Assembly: GCA_963277665.1 (NCBI GenBank)
Contig: OY728123.1
Location: 629,236,915 to 629,300,914 of the forward strand
Direction of reading: 5' to 3'
DNA from: Viscum album
Lineage: Eukaryota > Streptophyta > Magnoliopsida > Santalales > Viscaceae
Length of the DNA: 64,000 nucleotides
In this document: positions 1 through 14,100 of the stretch, piece by piece
Layout: the number at the start of each line of letters is the position of its first letter
Position numbering within the stretch: the first letter of the stretch is position 1
Translations under genes and position numbers: made by a program
Notes under the pieces: generated by a model
Databases searched by the model: none
What the model was told of the DNA's origin: nothing
The model's input: the letters and a program-made list of their open reading frames with translations, nothing else

Positions 1-24
1 TAAAATTATATAGATAACAGAAAT

Positions 25-2037
25 TGTAACTTCCCACCCCTTTCTCATTAGCTTTAGAAGGATAAGAGATACTACTAGGCCTTAAGTGACATTTCCAAGG
101 TGCCAAATATTGGCAATAAATGTCTAGGGATTCAATAATAGTTGGGAAATGACTTTTACTTAGAATAAAATTAACAAACCAAATTATTCATAACAAACAA
201 AAACTACATGATGCATGTTAACAAGGTTTTACAACTCAACAAGACCAAAATACCAATACAACAAAAAACAATATCCATAATCAGAGTACCAAGTGGAAGA
301 ATAAAAAACTAAACCCCAAAATCTATGACAAAACTATATATCTCCAATCCAAGATCTATGCTCCAAGCACCACAACCCACCAAAGAATCATGAAGTACTA
401 TAAAAGGAAGGAGATGTTTTACCTTTACCTGTATCCTGGAAAATGACATCTTAAAAAGCACAAAGGTTCCAAATCAGGGGGTGAGTACAAATACTTAGTA
501 AGTTTTCCCCAATTAATTCCCCATACATTCCACTAGGATAAAACCATTAGCACAATTATATAAAACAATTTATATAAAACAAAAAATAGTGCAACAATTA
601 CCACAAGAGAAACACACCTTTACCCAGCCACCATTACCCATATCCACACAAAATAAGGTAAATCAAAACAACCATACCATAATCCATTTCACCATCACAC
701 ATTAGTACAACCATTTTCACCTTACATAACAACACACACGAGGAAACTAAACACGGTGTAAATTCCCAGCCAAGGCCATTTCTTACATTCCTAATCTAGT
801 GGTACTTATTAACAACTTATCTATAATGTTGGCCCTTATGTCTATTATCCATAACCTTTTATAGTTATATTTCCCACCCACTTCACACATAATCAACACA
901 ATACATAATACTTAACCAACCAACAATAATAAATCACACCAAGTCGACACATTATGCACACAACCATTTTTAACACATGCCAAATCACTTCAATAAATCA
1001 ACCATTTAATGAAAACACCCTTTAACCATTTTCCATGCCAAACCACATTTCAATACAACAAATTCATTATTGAAATTAATATTTCATAAAACATTTTTCA
1101 TAATTCAAACCATGGTCTATTTTAAAATCAACATTTTAAAATCACACAAAAAAAACCCCTTTTGCAACAATATCCCATTTTACCCAAAATTCCCAAATCA
1201 TCACCAAATGGGTTTCCACCAAGATTTTCACATCATGTTCACAATTAATTTTGATAGAAAAAATTAATTTCAAATAAGACCTCAAGTTATATAAAAGGGG
1301 ATTCAAGAGAGAATCCACCTACCAAAGGATTCCAGTGAAATTGACCCACAAGTGATCGCACCACAAATCTGGGAGAATGATCCACCAAAACTACTCTAGA
1401 TTCCCTTAACTATCATAAAAAAATATCTAAAATCATCAATTTAGGAAACCAAAACCCTATATCTACATGAAATGGTTGTAGATCTAGAAAACCAAGAGAG
1501 ATATAAGAGTAGATATAGAGAAAAATCACAAGCGACCAAGATGGGAGACTTACCTAAGAAGAATCTCCTTCAAACCACCAATAAACCCCTTTGATTTGCT
1601 TCCAAAATGGGTGGGAGAGATCCTATAACCCTTTATAATAATGTATCCCATGTTAAGTTTGAGTGGGAGAGGATATGATTTAAATAGGTAAAATATTGAG
1701 TGATCCCGATTTTAAAAAACCCATTTTTCTATCGAGCATGATTAGCTCGCACGGTTAGGCAAACTATGCGCTAATTTTTCGAATGCTACTACCTCGAATG
1801 GAACCTAGAATGGCCTCAGCACATGGTTAGAAAAAACATGTGAAAAATGTGTGAAGGACCACTATCTAAAGTTGCACGGTTACTTGGGTATTCTACATGG
1901 TTTCCCTTAACCATTCTCAAATCGTGCAACCCCATAAAAGCTTCCAAACATTTCCAAATCATTCCAAATCATTCCAAAATATTCCCAATCTCTCCCAAAA
2001 ATTACCCAAAAACTTTAAAAACATAAAAGTCATAACA
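25..2037 (-). repeat. Probable solo LTR, element E (Ty3/gypsy type)
   Basis: The segment starts TGTAACTTCCC and ends GTCATAACA, giving the TG...CA ends of an LTR of about 2.0 kb. Read on the minus strand it has a TATA-like box (positions 1630-1642) followed by a CT-rich stretch, and the order of its sub-regions resembles the minus-strand LTR of element D, hence the orientation. No primer-binding site abuts its left end and no polypurine tract abuts its right end, so it looks solo rather than part of a full element. The DNA to its right resumes as a C-family LTR. No clean 5-bp duplication is visible (GAAAT left, AATGG right), so the boundaries and the solo status are inferred. Confidence 0.5.
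1630..1642 (-). promoter_or_regulatory. TATA-like box of LTR E
   Basis: On the minus strand this reads ATTATTATAAAGG and is followed by a CTCTCCCACCC stretch. That is the same order, TATA box then pyrimidine-rich leader, as in the LTRs of elements A and C. It would mark the U3/R junction of LTR E if the orientation is right. Confidence 0.4.
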
Positions 2038-2044
2038 AATGGTT

Positions 2045-3900
2045 ACATAAATCAAACTAGGGGTGCTATAGAAACATTATCAATGTATATAGTCCATGAC
2101 TACATAACCGAAACACGCATGAGAAATGAAATAGTTATAACATACAACATTGATTTTGATAAAAAAAAATTGTTAATGAAAGAGTTATAAGTTATTATAA
2201 TTTTATCATGTATAGTGTAATATATATTATATTTTGGTTTTTGAATAAATTTATAATAAATATATATTTACTATATAGGTGGTTCAAATACGTATAATGA
2301 AAGACAAGACTAGGGGTAAGTGATTTATGTTTCAATCACATTTTAATTAGGATAGTTCATACATGAATTTTTATTGTGGAAATTTTATTATATTTATTGG
2401 AAAAACCCAAATATGTTTTCATATACTATAGTTATTTATTTAGTTTTAATTTTTTAGTTCTATAATCTTCCCTTTGGTGCTATAAATGGTTCAGAAAATG
2501 TTTTTATGAAAATCTGTTAATATTTCTCCTCCTTTGGTCAGAAAACATTTTTCTTTTATAACCATGATTTATAGAACATTTTCAATAAATATTTGTAATA
2601 TTATTCAATACTTTTTTAATGTAATTTTTATCCATGTTTTAATTTTAAGAAAAATGTGGAAAATAATCTTATCACCATTTTGTGAATAAGGTACTTTTAA
2701 CACAAGGTGTGAACATAATCATTTTTTATAAGAATAAGGAAAGAACTAAATTTCCTATTATCATGATTTATCAATTATTTTAAGACTATTGTATCTAAAT
2801 ATAAGGATATTTTCAATAAAAACTTCTTATTTAAAATTTTTTATTTGTTTTAATTTTTCTTTTTTATTTTAAAATAAAAATGGTATTTTCCTGTGGAAAT
2901 ATTAGAGTCATCTTTTAATGTATTTTTTCATATATAATAAAATTATATGATTTTAAATATTATTTAATGGGGATATGATCCAATGATTCCATTATCATTC
3001 TTTCTCATAATGGTTTATTTTTACGATGTTTATATAATTATGAACCCCATTCATTTACCTCGGATAATGAAATGTTGAAATGATGAAATGTTTTTGAAAC
3101 CCTTTTCATTTCAATGGGTTATGATTGTATGAAATGATGAAATTTTTATTATATTATGGGACACATATATATGGTTTTAATTATGGAATGTGTTGGAAGA
3201 TAGTTATATATACCTTTAATGAATTGGTCAATGCCTCGTTTCACTTAAGATAATTATGGGAAATGGGTTGATGTGCTCCATCCTATATGGGAGACAACTA
3301 AGGAATCTTGATCCAATATGGAAAATAGTTGGGAAGCCCGAACTACTATAGGAAAATGATTATAATTCTTGATCCATTATAATATAGGAAATACATATTG
3401 ATACCTAATCCACTATTATTTGATAGTTTATTTAGTTAACCTTGAGATATGGAATGATTTAAGTACTCATGATAGTACCACAATTTTCATAACTAGTTTA
3501 TATGGTTATGATCTGAACTTTCAGGTCTAAGTAAAATTATGATGATTTCTTACTCTTATGATTTAGGACTATTTAAAATCTATCTTTTTATACTATATTC
3601 TTAATTATGATCAATGATAGAATGGGAATGAACTTTGTAATTTATGATCATGATCTTATACCCTTATGGTTCTCTTAAGAATCAATATGATCATGAATTG
3701 ACATCTTTAAACTTTACCCTCTTTGAGAATGTAATATAATACTTTATTATGATTCCTTTATCTTATTATTTTAAATAGTTTTATTAATGGTATGTAAATA
3801 ATGTTTCAAAGTGATAAAAAAAATTATGATCGATAATGAAGAATTTACCAAAATAATATGTTTATGTTTCAATTTTTCAAAGACACAAAACCTTTATAGT
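2045..3900 (+). repeat. Old LTR fragment F, same family as element C
   Basis: From about 2210 this aligns in the same order with the second half of the element C LTR. The TTTATAATAAATATATATTTA stretch before 2280 matches 47570-47600 and 55500-55540. The GGTTCAAATACG box at 2281 matches GGTTCAAACATG at 55548. The GGGGATATGATCC box near 2970 matches 48977. The repeated ATGGGTTAT and TTGATCCAATAT phrases that follow match 49070-49390. Similarity fades between 3700 and 3900, so the right edge is approximate. LTR E interrupts its left part. Confidence 0.5.
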
Positions 3901-4835
3901 TTTGGAATATATCATAATGTTATATATTATATATTCATCTAAAATGTAATATTTATGAATTAAAATCTTGGGTTACTATAATGTTCTACATTTATGGAAC
4001 ATTTATAGACCTATGTATTCCTTACTATATAACACAAAGTAATTGTGGTTGGCATGTATATTCTTGAACTCAAATAACATCTGGTATAATTTTTTTTTAC
4101 ACTTCAATTTTAATATGGTATATAATTTTCCTTAGGGATTATGTTATTAAAAAGGTATTGAAATTATTTAAAATTCATTTATCTCCATCCATTCCTAGCT
4201 TACAAGATATTCAATATTAATACTATTAATGAAATGAAAAAAAATAAACCACAATAAAATTGTTTAAAAAAATTAGTATATTAGAACTTGATGATCAGTG
4301 TAATATATACTTAAAATATTTTTCATTTTTAATGACTTTTTAAATGGAAATAAAATAATTAAATGGTTTGGAAAAACAATTGTGAAAATTCCAAAAGGGA
4401 ATCATCCCTTTCCTCATATCCATCAGTTTTTTGTTGTGTAGTAATCTATCAACGGTTCATTGTGACCTATGACAAGTTTTATATACATAATATAGGTTAC
4501 ATTCATAAGAAAATATAAATTCATATTTACATTAAAAAATAAAAAATAAATAAAAATATTAAAAGTATAATAGTAATGATAAAAACAATGATAATGAAAA
4601 TAATTGTAATAATTTTTATAAGATGAAACATTCTAGAATTTTTTGTATAATATACAATAAATATTGCTTTATATTTTTAAAAAAATCATAATATTATAAT
4701 TCCATAAATTTTCTAAAATATGTATATAAATTAAAATATTAATAATATAAACAATATTATTATTATTATTAATTTTAATAGTTATATTAATTAGAATAAA
4801 ATTTTGATAACAATATTATTACTATTAGTGATGCC

Positions 4836-4899
4836 AATATTAATAGTACTAACATGAGTATTAATAGTATTAACATGAGTATTACTAATATCAACATTG
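4836..4899 (+). repeat. 21-bp short tandem repeat, three copies
   Basis: Three imperfect copies of AGTATTAATAGTATTAACATG follow each other with a 21-bp period. The second copy is the cleanest. The sequence is AT-only apart from the ACATG ending. No function is apparent. Confidence 0.7.
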
Positions 4900-7046
4900 A
4901 AATTAATAATATTAACTCAAATAATAATATTTAAAATATTTTTCATAATAATAATAATAATTTATTGTTTATAATTATTTTTTGAATGATAAATAATCAA
5001 ATTAAATGCCGATATATTTATATAAATATTTTATGAAATGTAACTATATAAATTTCAAGTTCATATATAAATTATGAAATAATAAATACGTATTTTTTAT
5101 ATAAAATATATTCATAAATATAACATTATTTTTAATAAAAAAAATTTGTTTTTTACTATATAGGTAAACTCAATAAAATAAATAACTAAAGTATAACATT
5201 TTTAATTACAAAAAAATATTCAAAATCTAAATGGTAAATGGATTCCAAATTAAATTTTGAAATAATAGTTTATTTTTCTAAAAATAAATATTACTTGAAA
5301 AAACATGAATATTAAGTTACACATAAATAATCAATATATATCTAAATTTTCAAATAATGACAAAAAATTTGAATGATATCTTTGATAGGAGATCACTCAG
5401 TAATCAAAAAACATCAATTTCATAGATATATTATAATAATAATTATATAGAATAAATTTAAAAAAAATACATAACAACGTAGATTAATATATAGATTTTA
5501 AGTTAGAAAAAATTTAATAATAAGAATTATATATTTATGGTTGGTATGGATGACACAACATGAAAATTGATGAAACCACTATAGAGGGAAAGGTGACACT
5601 GGTGGATAAAGGATAATGACAACAAGTGGTGATATATGATGGTAGATGAAGATATGACTTGATGGGGGGGAGGTATCCAAAAGAGTAAAATTTAGTGATT
5701 TGGTTTGAAAAATAGACCGGTTCAAGAGAAAAACCAAAATAGAAATTTTGACCAGTTATTTTAAAAAAAATATTGTTTCTTATGTCAATTATTAACAAAA
5801 TTGTTGTAGAAATTTATTTCTATCAATTATTTTATAGCCATTTTAAAAACCATTCTATTTCTTTTTCATATAGGTTATAAAAAAACTATCATTAAAAAAA
5901 ATTGAAAACTGAAGTTTTAATATAGTCATTTAATATAATTTTTTTACTAGTTTCATAAATTTATTCCAATTACCTTCTTTATTTTCATTGTTTTATTATC
6001 ATTATAATTCAAAAAAATCATATGAAATATATAAATTTTGGGAAAGATAACACCTCTAGTACAAATGAAAGAAACATTGTTATATTTCTCCCAAAAACTA
6101 CATTGATTACATCCAATATATTTGGTTCAAATGAAATGATCATAGTCATAGATGGTTTCATTTTAGTGTGTATGGGGGGGATAGTTTAGAATATTATTAG
6201 AGTGGGTTTTTTTTATTTTCTTTATTTTATTTTTATGTGGAAATTTTACTTTATTGGATTCATTTTTTCAGTATTTCACATTTTATTTTATTTTTATACT
6301 ATTCATGAATTTAAAATCTCAATCTTGCATTAGTTATAATATGATTTTTAATATTATTGTTTTTTAGTAATAAAATTTTTTTCTTCAATTTAGATTTCCA
6401 TTTTTGTAAAATATTTTCCAACAATAAACGTTCACAACTAGATATGTTTCAATAACTTTTCAACTTCTTCCAGTATTTCCTCAATTATTCTTAACTTTAG
6501 GAATGATTCATAGTCTATAATATTAACTATTATGTATTTAAAATTATATGAGGTTTGGTTTGTATTAAATTATAACATATAATTTTAAAAATTAAATCCT
6601 TGTTTTTAAACATGTTTCATTTGAAAATTGCATCATAAATTCATCTTTATCATCTTTATGGCTTTATAGGATCCAAAATTATTGAACAAATCCCTTCCAC
6701 CCATGTTTGGATGATTTTTTTAATGATTTAGAATTTAAGGAAGGTGTGTGTGTGGGAGGGTATTGTTCATGGGAGCCATTTTTAAATGAATTTATTGGTT
6801 TGAGATTATGATATGGTGTTATTTCCATTTATAAAAGGAAAAATCAGCCACATTATCCTTGGAATAAATTTTTTCCTTCTTGGACTCAAAAAAATAAATA
6901 CAAAAAATAAGGAATAAGGATTAGATGATTTATTATATATTTTCAATGGTCAATGACTATAATACTAATGAAAATGGAAATAAAATAACAAATAAAGATT
7001 ATAATAGTCTAGAAAGGATATTATCACTGCCACTTTTGATTTAATT

Positions 7047-7290
7047 GTCTACTGATTGACTGTAGAATAATAATAATTTTTATTTGACTGTAGAATAATA
7101 AAAAAATGTTACATTTAATTATCTATTTATTGTCTAGTGATTGACTGTAGATATTTCCAAGGATTGTAATAAAATAACTATGTCGAATTTAATAAACTAA
7201 AGAATAATAATTTTTATTTGATTTTTATTTATAGAATTCCCCTATATATTCACTATTTAAGAAAAATGTAACATTTTTTATTATCTTTAT
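7047..7290 (+). repeat. Imperfect dispersed repeat around ATTGACTGTAGA
   Basis: The phrase TTGACTGTAGAATAATA occurs near 7054 and 7085, and TTGACTGTAGATATT near 7142. Satellite phrases (AATAATTTTTATTTGA, ATGTTACATTT/ATGTAACATTT, GTCTA-TGATTGACTG) recur between 7047 and 7290. It looks like a small decayed tandem duplication. Confidence 0.5.
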
Positions 7291-8355
7291 TATTTTTTTA
7301 ATTTAATATAAAATTAACATAACATTATTGAATAAAATTATTAATTAATTTTATTGATTAAAATTATTTAATGAGATATTTATTTCTTAGTTTTTTATTA
7401 CGGGAAGGTAACTTTCGCCAAATCCAATCCATGAGTAAAAGTGCAAAGGGGTCTATGTGATGAAATGAAAATGTTGTATATTATGGCTTACATATATTTC
7501 ATGTTGAAAATCAAAATTGATGAATGAATAATCATTTTATTGGGAATTGTATTGAAATGTTACTACTCATATATTAGACTGATATTTTGGAATAAAATAG
7601 TCACATTCAATGTTGAGTACCCCAATCATATTCCTTGTGCATGGGAAAAAACAAATGTTGTGTCATTGGGAATGAATAATCACTAAGGGTGACTTGTGAA
7701 TAATAGTTTCATTATTTAAAAGTTTCTATATTTGAATAATATTTATAGGAATGTAACTATATAAAAATATCACTCATGAGAATAATTCTATATTATAGTA
7801 AAACCCCATGAGTGGCCTGTTATATATGAATATTCTTATCTTGTCCACTACATGTGAGTATATTCAAAAAATACATATCTTCAACCATGAGGAATAAAGA
7901 AAACCTTGGATGATTAGTCATATTCTACGATAGCACCACAATATTAGCTATGATAAAATCATATATTATCACATCTCCTCATCACCTACTAAATAAAATG
8001 CTATATTTTTTAATTTGACCTACCGTATTTAGGTACTAATCATCATCTATGATTGGGAAACTCATTTGATATAACAAATAAATAAAAATAATCATATATT
8101 AAGGATCAAAACCATTATAAGAAACCTATTAACATGTTAAAAGGATGAATGGGTATCATGGGATCAATCTAATCACCATATGGTCGGCATGAATGAAACT
8201 CTAGACTAATAGAATATCCTCTAACTTTTTTATTAACTGAATTTGGATTGTTCTTAATCGACTAACCATAAAGATCGAATCCAATAAAAAGAATATTCTA
8301 TAGAATATATACTCATTTCCATGGGATCAGGTAGTGATAAAAAAAAATTAAAGGG

Positions 8356-8368
8356 TTTATATAAATAG
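8356..8368 (+). promoter_or_regulatory. Isolated plant-type TATA box
   Basis: TTTATATAAATAG is a textbook plant TATA box and is followed by a G-run and then TAGTTAGTTCTCTACTTG, the sort of leader seen in LTR U3/R regions. No linked reading frame was found. It could be the remains of an LTR promoter or chance in AT-rich DNA. Confidence 0.3.
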
Positions 8369-10239
8369 TGGGGGTTTCCATTGTGTAGTTAGTTCTCTAC
8401 TTGTGGGATTAGTTAGGGATATTTTTTTATTTTATTTTAAGCATACATTTTATTATTAATATTTTGTTTTGGGTTATTCTAAAAAATTATTTTCATTTTA
8501 ATTATATAATTTCTATTATCTCTGATCATGGAGATATTACCTAAGGATTTATCCAAGAGAGGTGTTGGGTGATTCTAGAATATATAAACATTTATGTTTT
8601 ATGAAAATCTTATAATTGAGGATTTATGGATTTGTACGAGTGATGATTGGTGATAGTGTTATCATTACAGGTCCTTTCTAACTTTATTCTCCCACCAAAT
8701 CATCATTTCACATTACATTATCCATTTATCTATTAATATTGTGTATCCATGGATTTATGGTGACAATTAGATGTAGTTTAATTATAGGGGAGACAGTATG
8801 GTATTCTCTTAGTTGGGGAGTATCTCGTTGATTTTAAATAAATATGGTGGATGTATTTTACACCCATGGATCCTTGGGTGCACTATGAATTTACATTATC
8901 AAAAGGTCAATGAGATATGTTCACTCATAGTTTGGTGTGTGAAAATTGAGTGAGGATAAAATTTATTTTAGTGAGATATTGAAGGATATTATAACCTCTA
9001 ATCCAAAGAGGATATTATTTCATCCAAACATGAATTTTTTTTGTATTTCATATTAATGATTTCAATTCTATCATGCATATCTACCTATATCACTAAAAAA
9101 ATTATTTTTTTATTTATAATTTTTAAATGAAAATTAATAAGTTATATGATAATAGTAGACAAGTTGTTTTCATCCTTATGAGATAATGTTTTTCTAGCAC
9201 CCTTGCTACATTCACAAGAAAATTTATTCAAATGTAGTTCCAAGGTCATTATCAATATTATGATGCTAACTAAAAGGGTCAAAATGTAATTATATACAAT
9301 GTTCATTGTATATAAACACTTCCCCTTGGATAATATTGGGTAAACTGCATTGGTTTTATCAACATCATATCTAAAATTTGGTGAAACCACTCTTCAAGAT
9401 GAAATTATTATTCATGTCTCATCCAAGTATGGATTTTTTAGTGTTCTTTCATCATTACCCAATGCATCCTCAAGGATATTATGTTAATGTGAAATGTGAT
9501 AAAAAACAAAAAAAAATTATATAAATGGAATCATGTTCTATAAACAATAAATAAGGTTTATGAACTAATATTTTTATGGTATGCTCACCATTGATCTATT
9601 TGATCACTAACTCTAAGAAACCATTGACATCTAACACAATACCAAGTATTTATATAGCTAGTTAAAATCATTTGGTAAGGCGTTTTACTCTTTTTACTTA
9701 TTGGTTAATCCTTTTAAAAGGATGAAGTGTGTTTTTAGGAGTTCATTATCTAGTAAAATTAACAAAACCTTTAAACTTAATATATTTTATTTTGGATCCT
9801 AAATCATCCTTCCATCTGGACAACATGAACAAAAATTAAACTACATTTATCATATCTATAAAGATTTAGGAATAGATAAAATGTCATTTTTGTGTACTTA
9901 TGTGTCCATTGGTGACTCCTCTAGGAATGGGTGTGATGTTGTAAATTCTATCAATACATTACCATTAATCGACTTCTAGGATAAAAAAATAGATGCTGAA
10001 TTATTTTAGGATAAAAACCCAACATGATACCAATCTAGTCAGTATATGATAGCTGAAGATATATTTATATAGATCCATGAGAGATATTAGGTGGATTTGA
10101 ATATGTTACATATAGTGGAGTTGTTTCTTCACTAAAATTATTAGTTCAAGATAAATTTTTTTTAAATCGGTATAATATCTATTATATTATAACATGTTTA
10201 TTCTAAGTTAGTAAAGGTCATTTCCCTTGTTTTTATTAT

Positions 10240-11190
10240 TACTCTAAGTAATAAAGGATCCAACATATCTCTCTATATCTTCTACATTCAGAAGAAGTTT
10301 GTTCCCTTCCAAAGGTGGATGGAAACTTGACTGATATATGAAATATTTCCAAAAGTGAATTTGAAGGACCGTATTAATCAATTATTTATTATATTTTATT
10401 GGTTCATTCTGATGAACATTATCTTAAGTGTGATGAAGTGATCATGAAATTGGTAATATTTGACAACCCAATTATCCACATAATACTCCATAATAATTCC
10501 AATAAGGGTCTTAAATATGTGATTCATGACACATTTTTATGTGGACCTAATATCCATCATCTCAAAGGGAGTCACCTATAAGATATACACCCCTTAGGTT
10601 TCTTGGAATATTGTAGTGTTATCATCATTGTGGATACCTAGATTCAATTATATATATAGTAACCATCTATAAATGCGTAGGATTATTATACTATTGATGC
10701 ATAAATCAGGAATTCCATGATGAGAATAGGGATATCATCTTTTAGATAATAATTTTTTAAATCCATGAAATCAATTCACACCCTTATCTATTACTTTGTT
10801 CGTAATTACATAAATGTTATAAATCCATTTGGTGTGTTATACTTCTCAAATGAAATTTTACTTGAGGAGAAATCTGATTCTACTTAAGAACCATAAGTTG
10901 GATTAATCTATCTTGCTTCATGTTTTTATCCATGGTTGATAACATGTCAACCTAATTGGTTTATATTAAAATGGGTATCTAATCATGAAATATTAATATA
11001 ATTCTGGGAAAACACAAACTACTTTTCTTTAACCAAAGAAATGTTTTTATCATATTACCCATGAGTCCCAATTTCACTGATCAATGTGGGTCATGTATTT
11101 TTGGTTGTACCATAATTTATATACATCATCTCGTTGATGATGGTTAAACATCTTGATTAATAGTCATAGGTATATCTATGAGTTTAACTT
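10240..11190 (-). pseudogene. Decayed reverse transcriptase of a Tat/Ogre-like Ty3/gypsy element
   Basis: Read on the minus strand from about 11190 down, conceptual translation across several frames gives pieces that line up in order with Tat-lineage polymerases. They are an IGTH-type segment upstream of RT, a CIDF/DLN-like segment near 10770, a TPWGVY/PFGL-like segment near 10600, EYYVDNWVVK at about 10489-10460, and an LxxxKFTFG-like segment near 10350. The active-site motif is YVDN instead of YVDD, so the second catalytic aspartate is lost. Frames shift repeatedly and stops are frequent, so this is a fossil. It is not closely related to the chromoviruses elsewhere in the window. RNase H and integrase should lie at lower coordinates, but I could not recognise them. 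Its LTRs are not identified. Confidence 0.5.
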
Positions 11191-14100
11191 CATCGTTTTC
11201 ATTGAGAATATAAATTAGGTTCACTTCCTAAGATTCAAGGGGTCGTATAGAGGTGACATAGTTTAAGTTAGGGCTTTAATAATTTAAATATTAGGATTAT
11301 TCATTTTTCCAAGACACTAAAATATTAATGGGGGTAAAGATAAGGAATCATTATATGTCTTATTTTTCAACTATGACTTTATTGGAAAATAATCTAAGGT
11401 TTTATTGACATAATATTTGACAATAGTAAAATAAAATAAGGATAATTCATCAAATTTTTAATTTTTCAAGGTATATATAAGGATAAACCCCTTAAATAAT
11501 GAAGTTAATTCAATATCAGAATCCATATTATTGTCACAAGATAGAATGGTAATTTATCGATCTCTTACTTTCTCTAAAAAAACATTATGATTTCCTATCC
11601 CAAGGAATGAATCTTCAATAAAACTTATAAAAATTAAATAAAATTCATTTAACTAACTTCAAGAATTTACAGGAGTATCTATAAGCCCATTTATGTTGGA
11701 GATCTATGTTACACTATCCACCTGTGTTCATTTTTCATCTCTACTATAATACCCTACTTCAAGTTATTGATATTTATAATAGTAAAAAAATAACTATCTC
11801 TATAATGGTCTTTAAATTTTACATTAATTTAACATTATAAACAATGGTGATGGGATAAAGGAGCTATGGAAACCATATAAAGCCTTTACATTCCAAAAAA
11901 TATAGTGACTCTGATTTCATTTCCAATCAGCTTAAATTTAAAATCAGGAATGATGTCTCAAAACATGGTTATCTCTCACTTAATTCCCAAGGGGTACAAT
12001 TCAAACTTAGTAATTATCTAGTCAAAAGTTTTTTAACCAACCTCTTAATTTCATAGATATCTATGAATATAGGATGGAAAAAGATTTATTATCTATCCAT
12101 TATCTTGTAAGGATTGATAGATGTTGATGTTATCAAGATTTTTAAATATATAATAAGGTATAATGTTTCCTTATATTATATTTTCATAATTATATTACAT
12201 GAAGAAAAAATATGTGTGTCACTCTTCTGGTATAATCAAAACCATGTGTTTTTTATACGTAAAAATTTTGGTTTTACACTCTATAAGGACTAATAGAACA
12301 TCAATGAGGGCCTGCCAGAGTTTCTTGGTGATATGAAGGGAATAAAAAATTAATGTCCCATGGGAAAAATATTAATATGTTACAACACATTATATATTCA
12401 ATCTATTAGATGAGATATTCAATAAATATGGAGTTTTCTAGATTATATCTTAGGATTTATAATTAGTTTTATTGATGACACTCTAATTTTTTATTAGAAT
12501 TTTCATTGTATTTTTTTATGAGTTATGTGAAATTTTAAATCCACAACTTTCCTATTTTTCAGGGTGATTTCCTATAAACTAATTTATCAACTAATTATGA
12601 ATGAATTACAATGAGTCTAAAATGTTTTAATATTATGATAATGTTACTATTATGATCACTAAAGTGATTGTCTCCTGGTCTCTATCATGTGTATAATTTT
12701 GTCAGGTATAACACCAGGACTATTGGGTCTTCCTTGATTATGTCTTATAATACCTAAATAAAAATCCATATAAATTAGTATGATAACTAATTTAATAAGA
12801 ACACTCTTCTATAGTATATTATTCTATTAGATTGTTGAAAATAACATACCAATATCACGTTTCCATGTTTGATGGAATGCCCATTTGGTGGGGTAGTGAC
12901 CATCCTCCCAATGATGGGCACATAAGAATTGGATGGTTCTAGGATAGTGTGGATACATGTAAGATTTTATGTTCATGTGATTAGCTCAATTAATGATGAT
13001 CACTTGGAATTTTGGAAAGCTTTGGAACTTAATTTTTTACCACAAGTTCCAAAGTGGGAATTTGGATAGGGACATGTAGATTCATTCATGATATAATGAC
13101 TTTATATAGATTATTTAATGACATCAAGTTATCATATTAATGATCTTTTGTTTATTGAAAATTTAAATTTCATTATATTATTATTCTTCCTCCTAAATTA
13201 TTGTGGAAAAAACAAATAAAACATGCATTATAGGGGGTTTCCAAATTTACTCATCCTTTACTAAACATCATTTAAATAAAATATTTTTTATAGTTAAAAT
13301 CTGGGATATTATTCCCAATTATTTGGTGATAAGTGAAATAGTTTAAATGATCATCCAGTCATTCCATATCATAATTTATGATCTATGGTTTTGTAAATAG
13401 AATTTTTTTGTTATAATATAAAATACCATAGAAAACATTTTTTTGGAAGGAACAAATCCTATAATTATTTCTCTCTATATTCTGATAGATCATATCCTTT
13501 TTTGTGTCTTAATTATTTTCAGTATGATATGTATATTATTCTTTTTATTTCCAACGATGTGGCATCGCATTGAACTTGAATGTTTTACAAGTTGGATAAA
13601 TCCATGTTTTTTTTATTTATCAGTTCCAACATCAGTTTCTTACTTCCTAATTTTACATGCATGTGATGATGTTTTCTTCTATGATTTGGGTTTATTTCAT
13701 TGAATGTCATCTTTTAACCACTATAATATTTAAAAAATCTTAAATCCCACTGGGGTAAATTTATGAATTTTTTCATTATTTCAAAACCATATTTATATTT
13801 TTCAAATAAATCTTTAGAATATATCGCAAAGGAAACTAAATTTATAGAAAATAGTTAATGTTCTTCCCATGTAAATATCACTTATAAATCAGTCATTTTT
13901 TTTTAGATATAATTTTTTCTCAAGCAGGATGTTATTGGATTACAAGAAATTGTGGTTTGTGACATTATTAAGTTATCCTAGTATAAAATTCCTATAATAG
14001 TTTCTAGTGTTTCCTGAGTAAGTAAAATTACTCACAATTAACCAGTTCTAGAATTATAATAAAAATCTTCTTTTTCCTAATATTGATCAAATATATTGAT

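Larger units (their letters stand above)
3900..10239. other. Unassigned AT-rich DNA
   Basis: No reading frame longer than about 90 codons looks real, and no recognised protein motif was found in six frames. The sequence is AT-rich with many short homopolymer runs and small local repeats (listed separately). A good TATA box at 8356 and a minus-strand Tat-like polymerase immediately to the right suggest that parts are decayed LTR-retrotransposon sequence, but I cannot place element ends. Confidence 0.5.

Noticed and set aside
20..2042. Target-site duplication for solo LTR E
   Set aside because: GAAAT and AATGG share only a shifted AAT. I could not make a convincing 5-bp match, so none is annotated.
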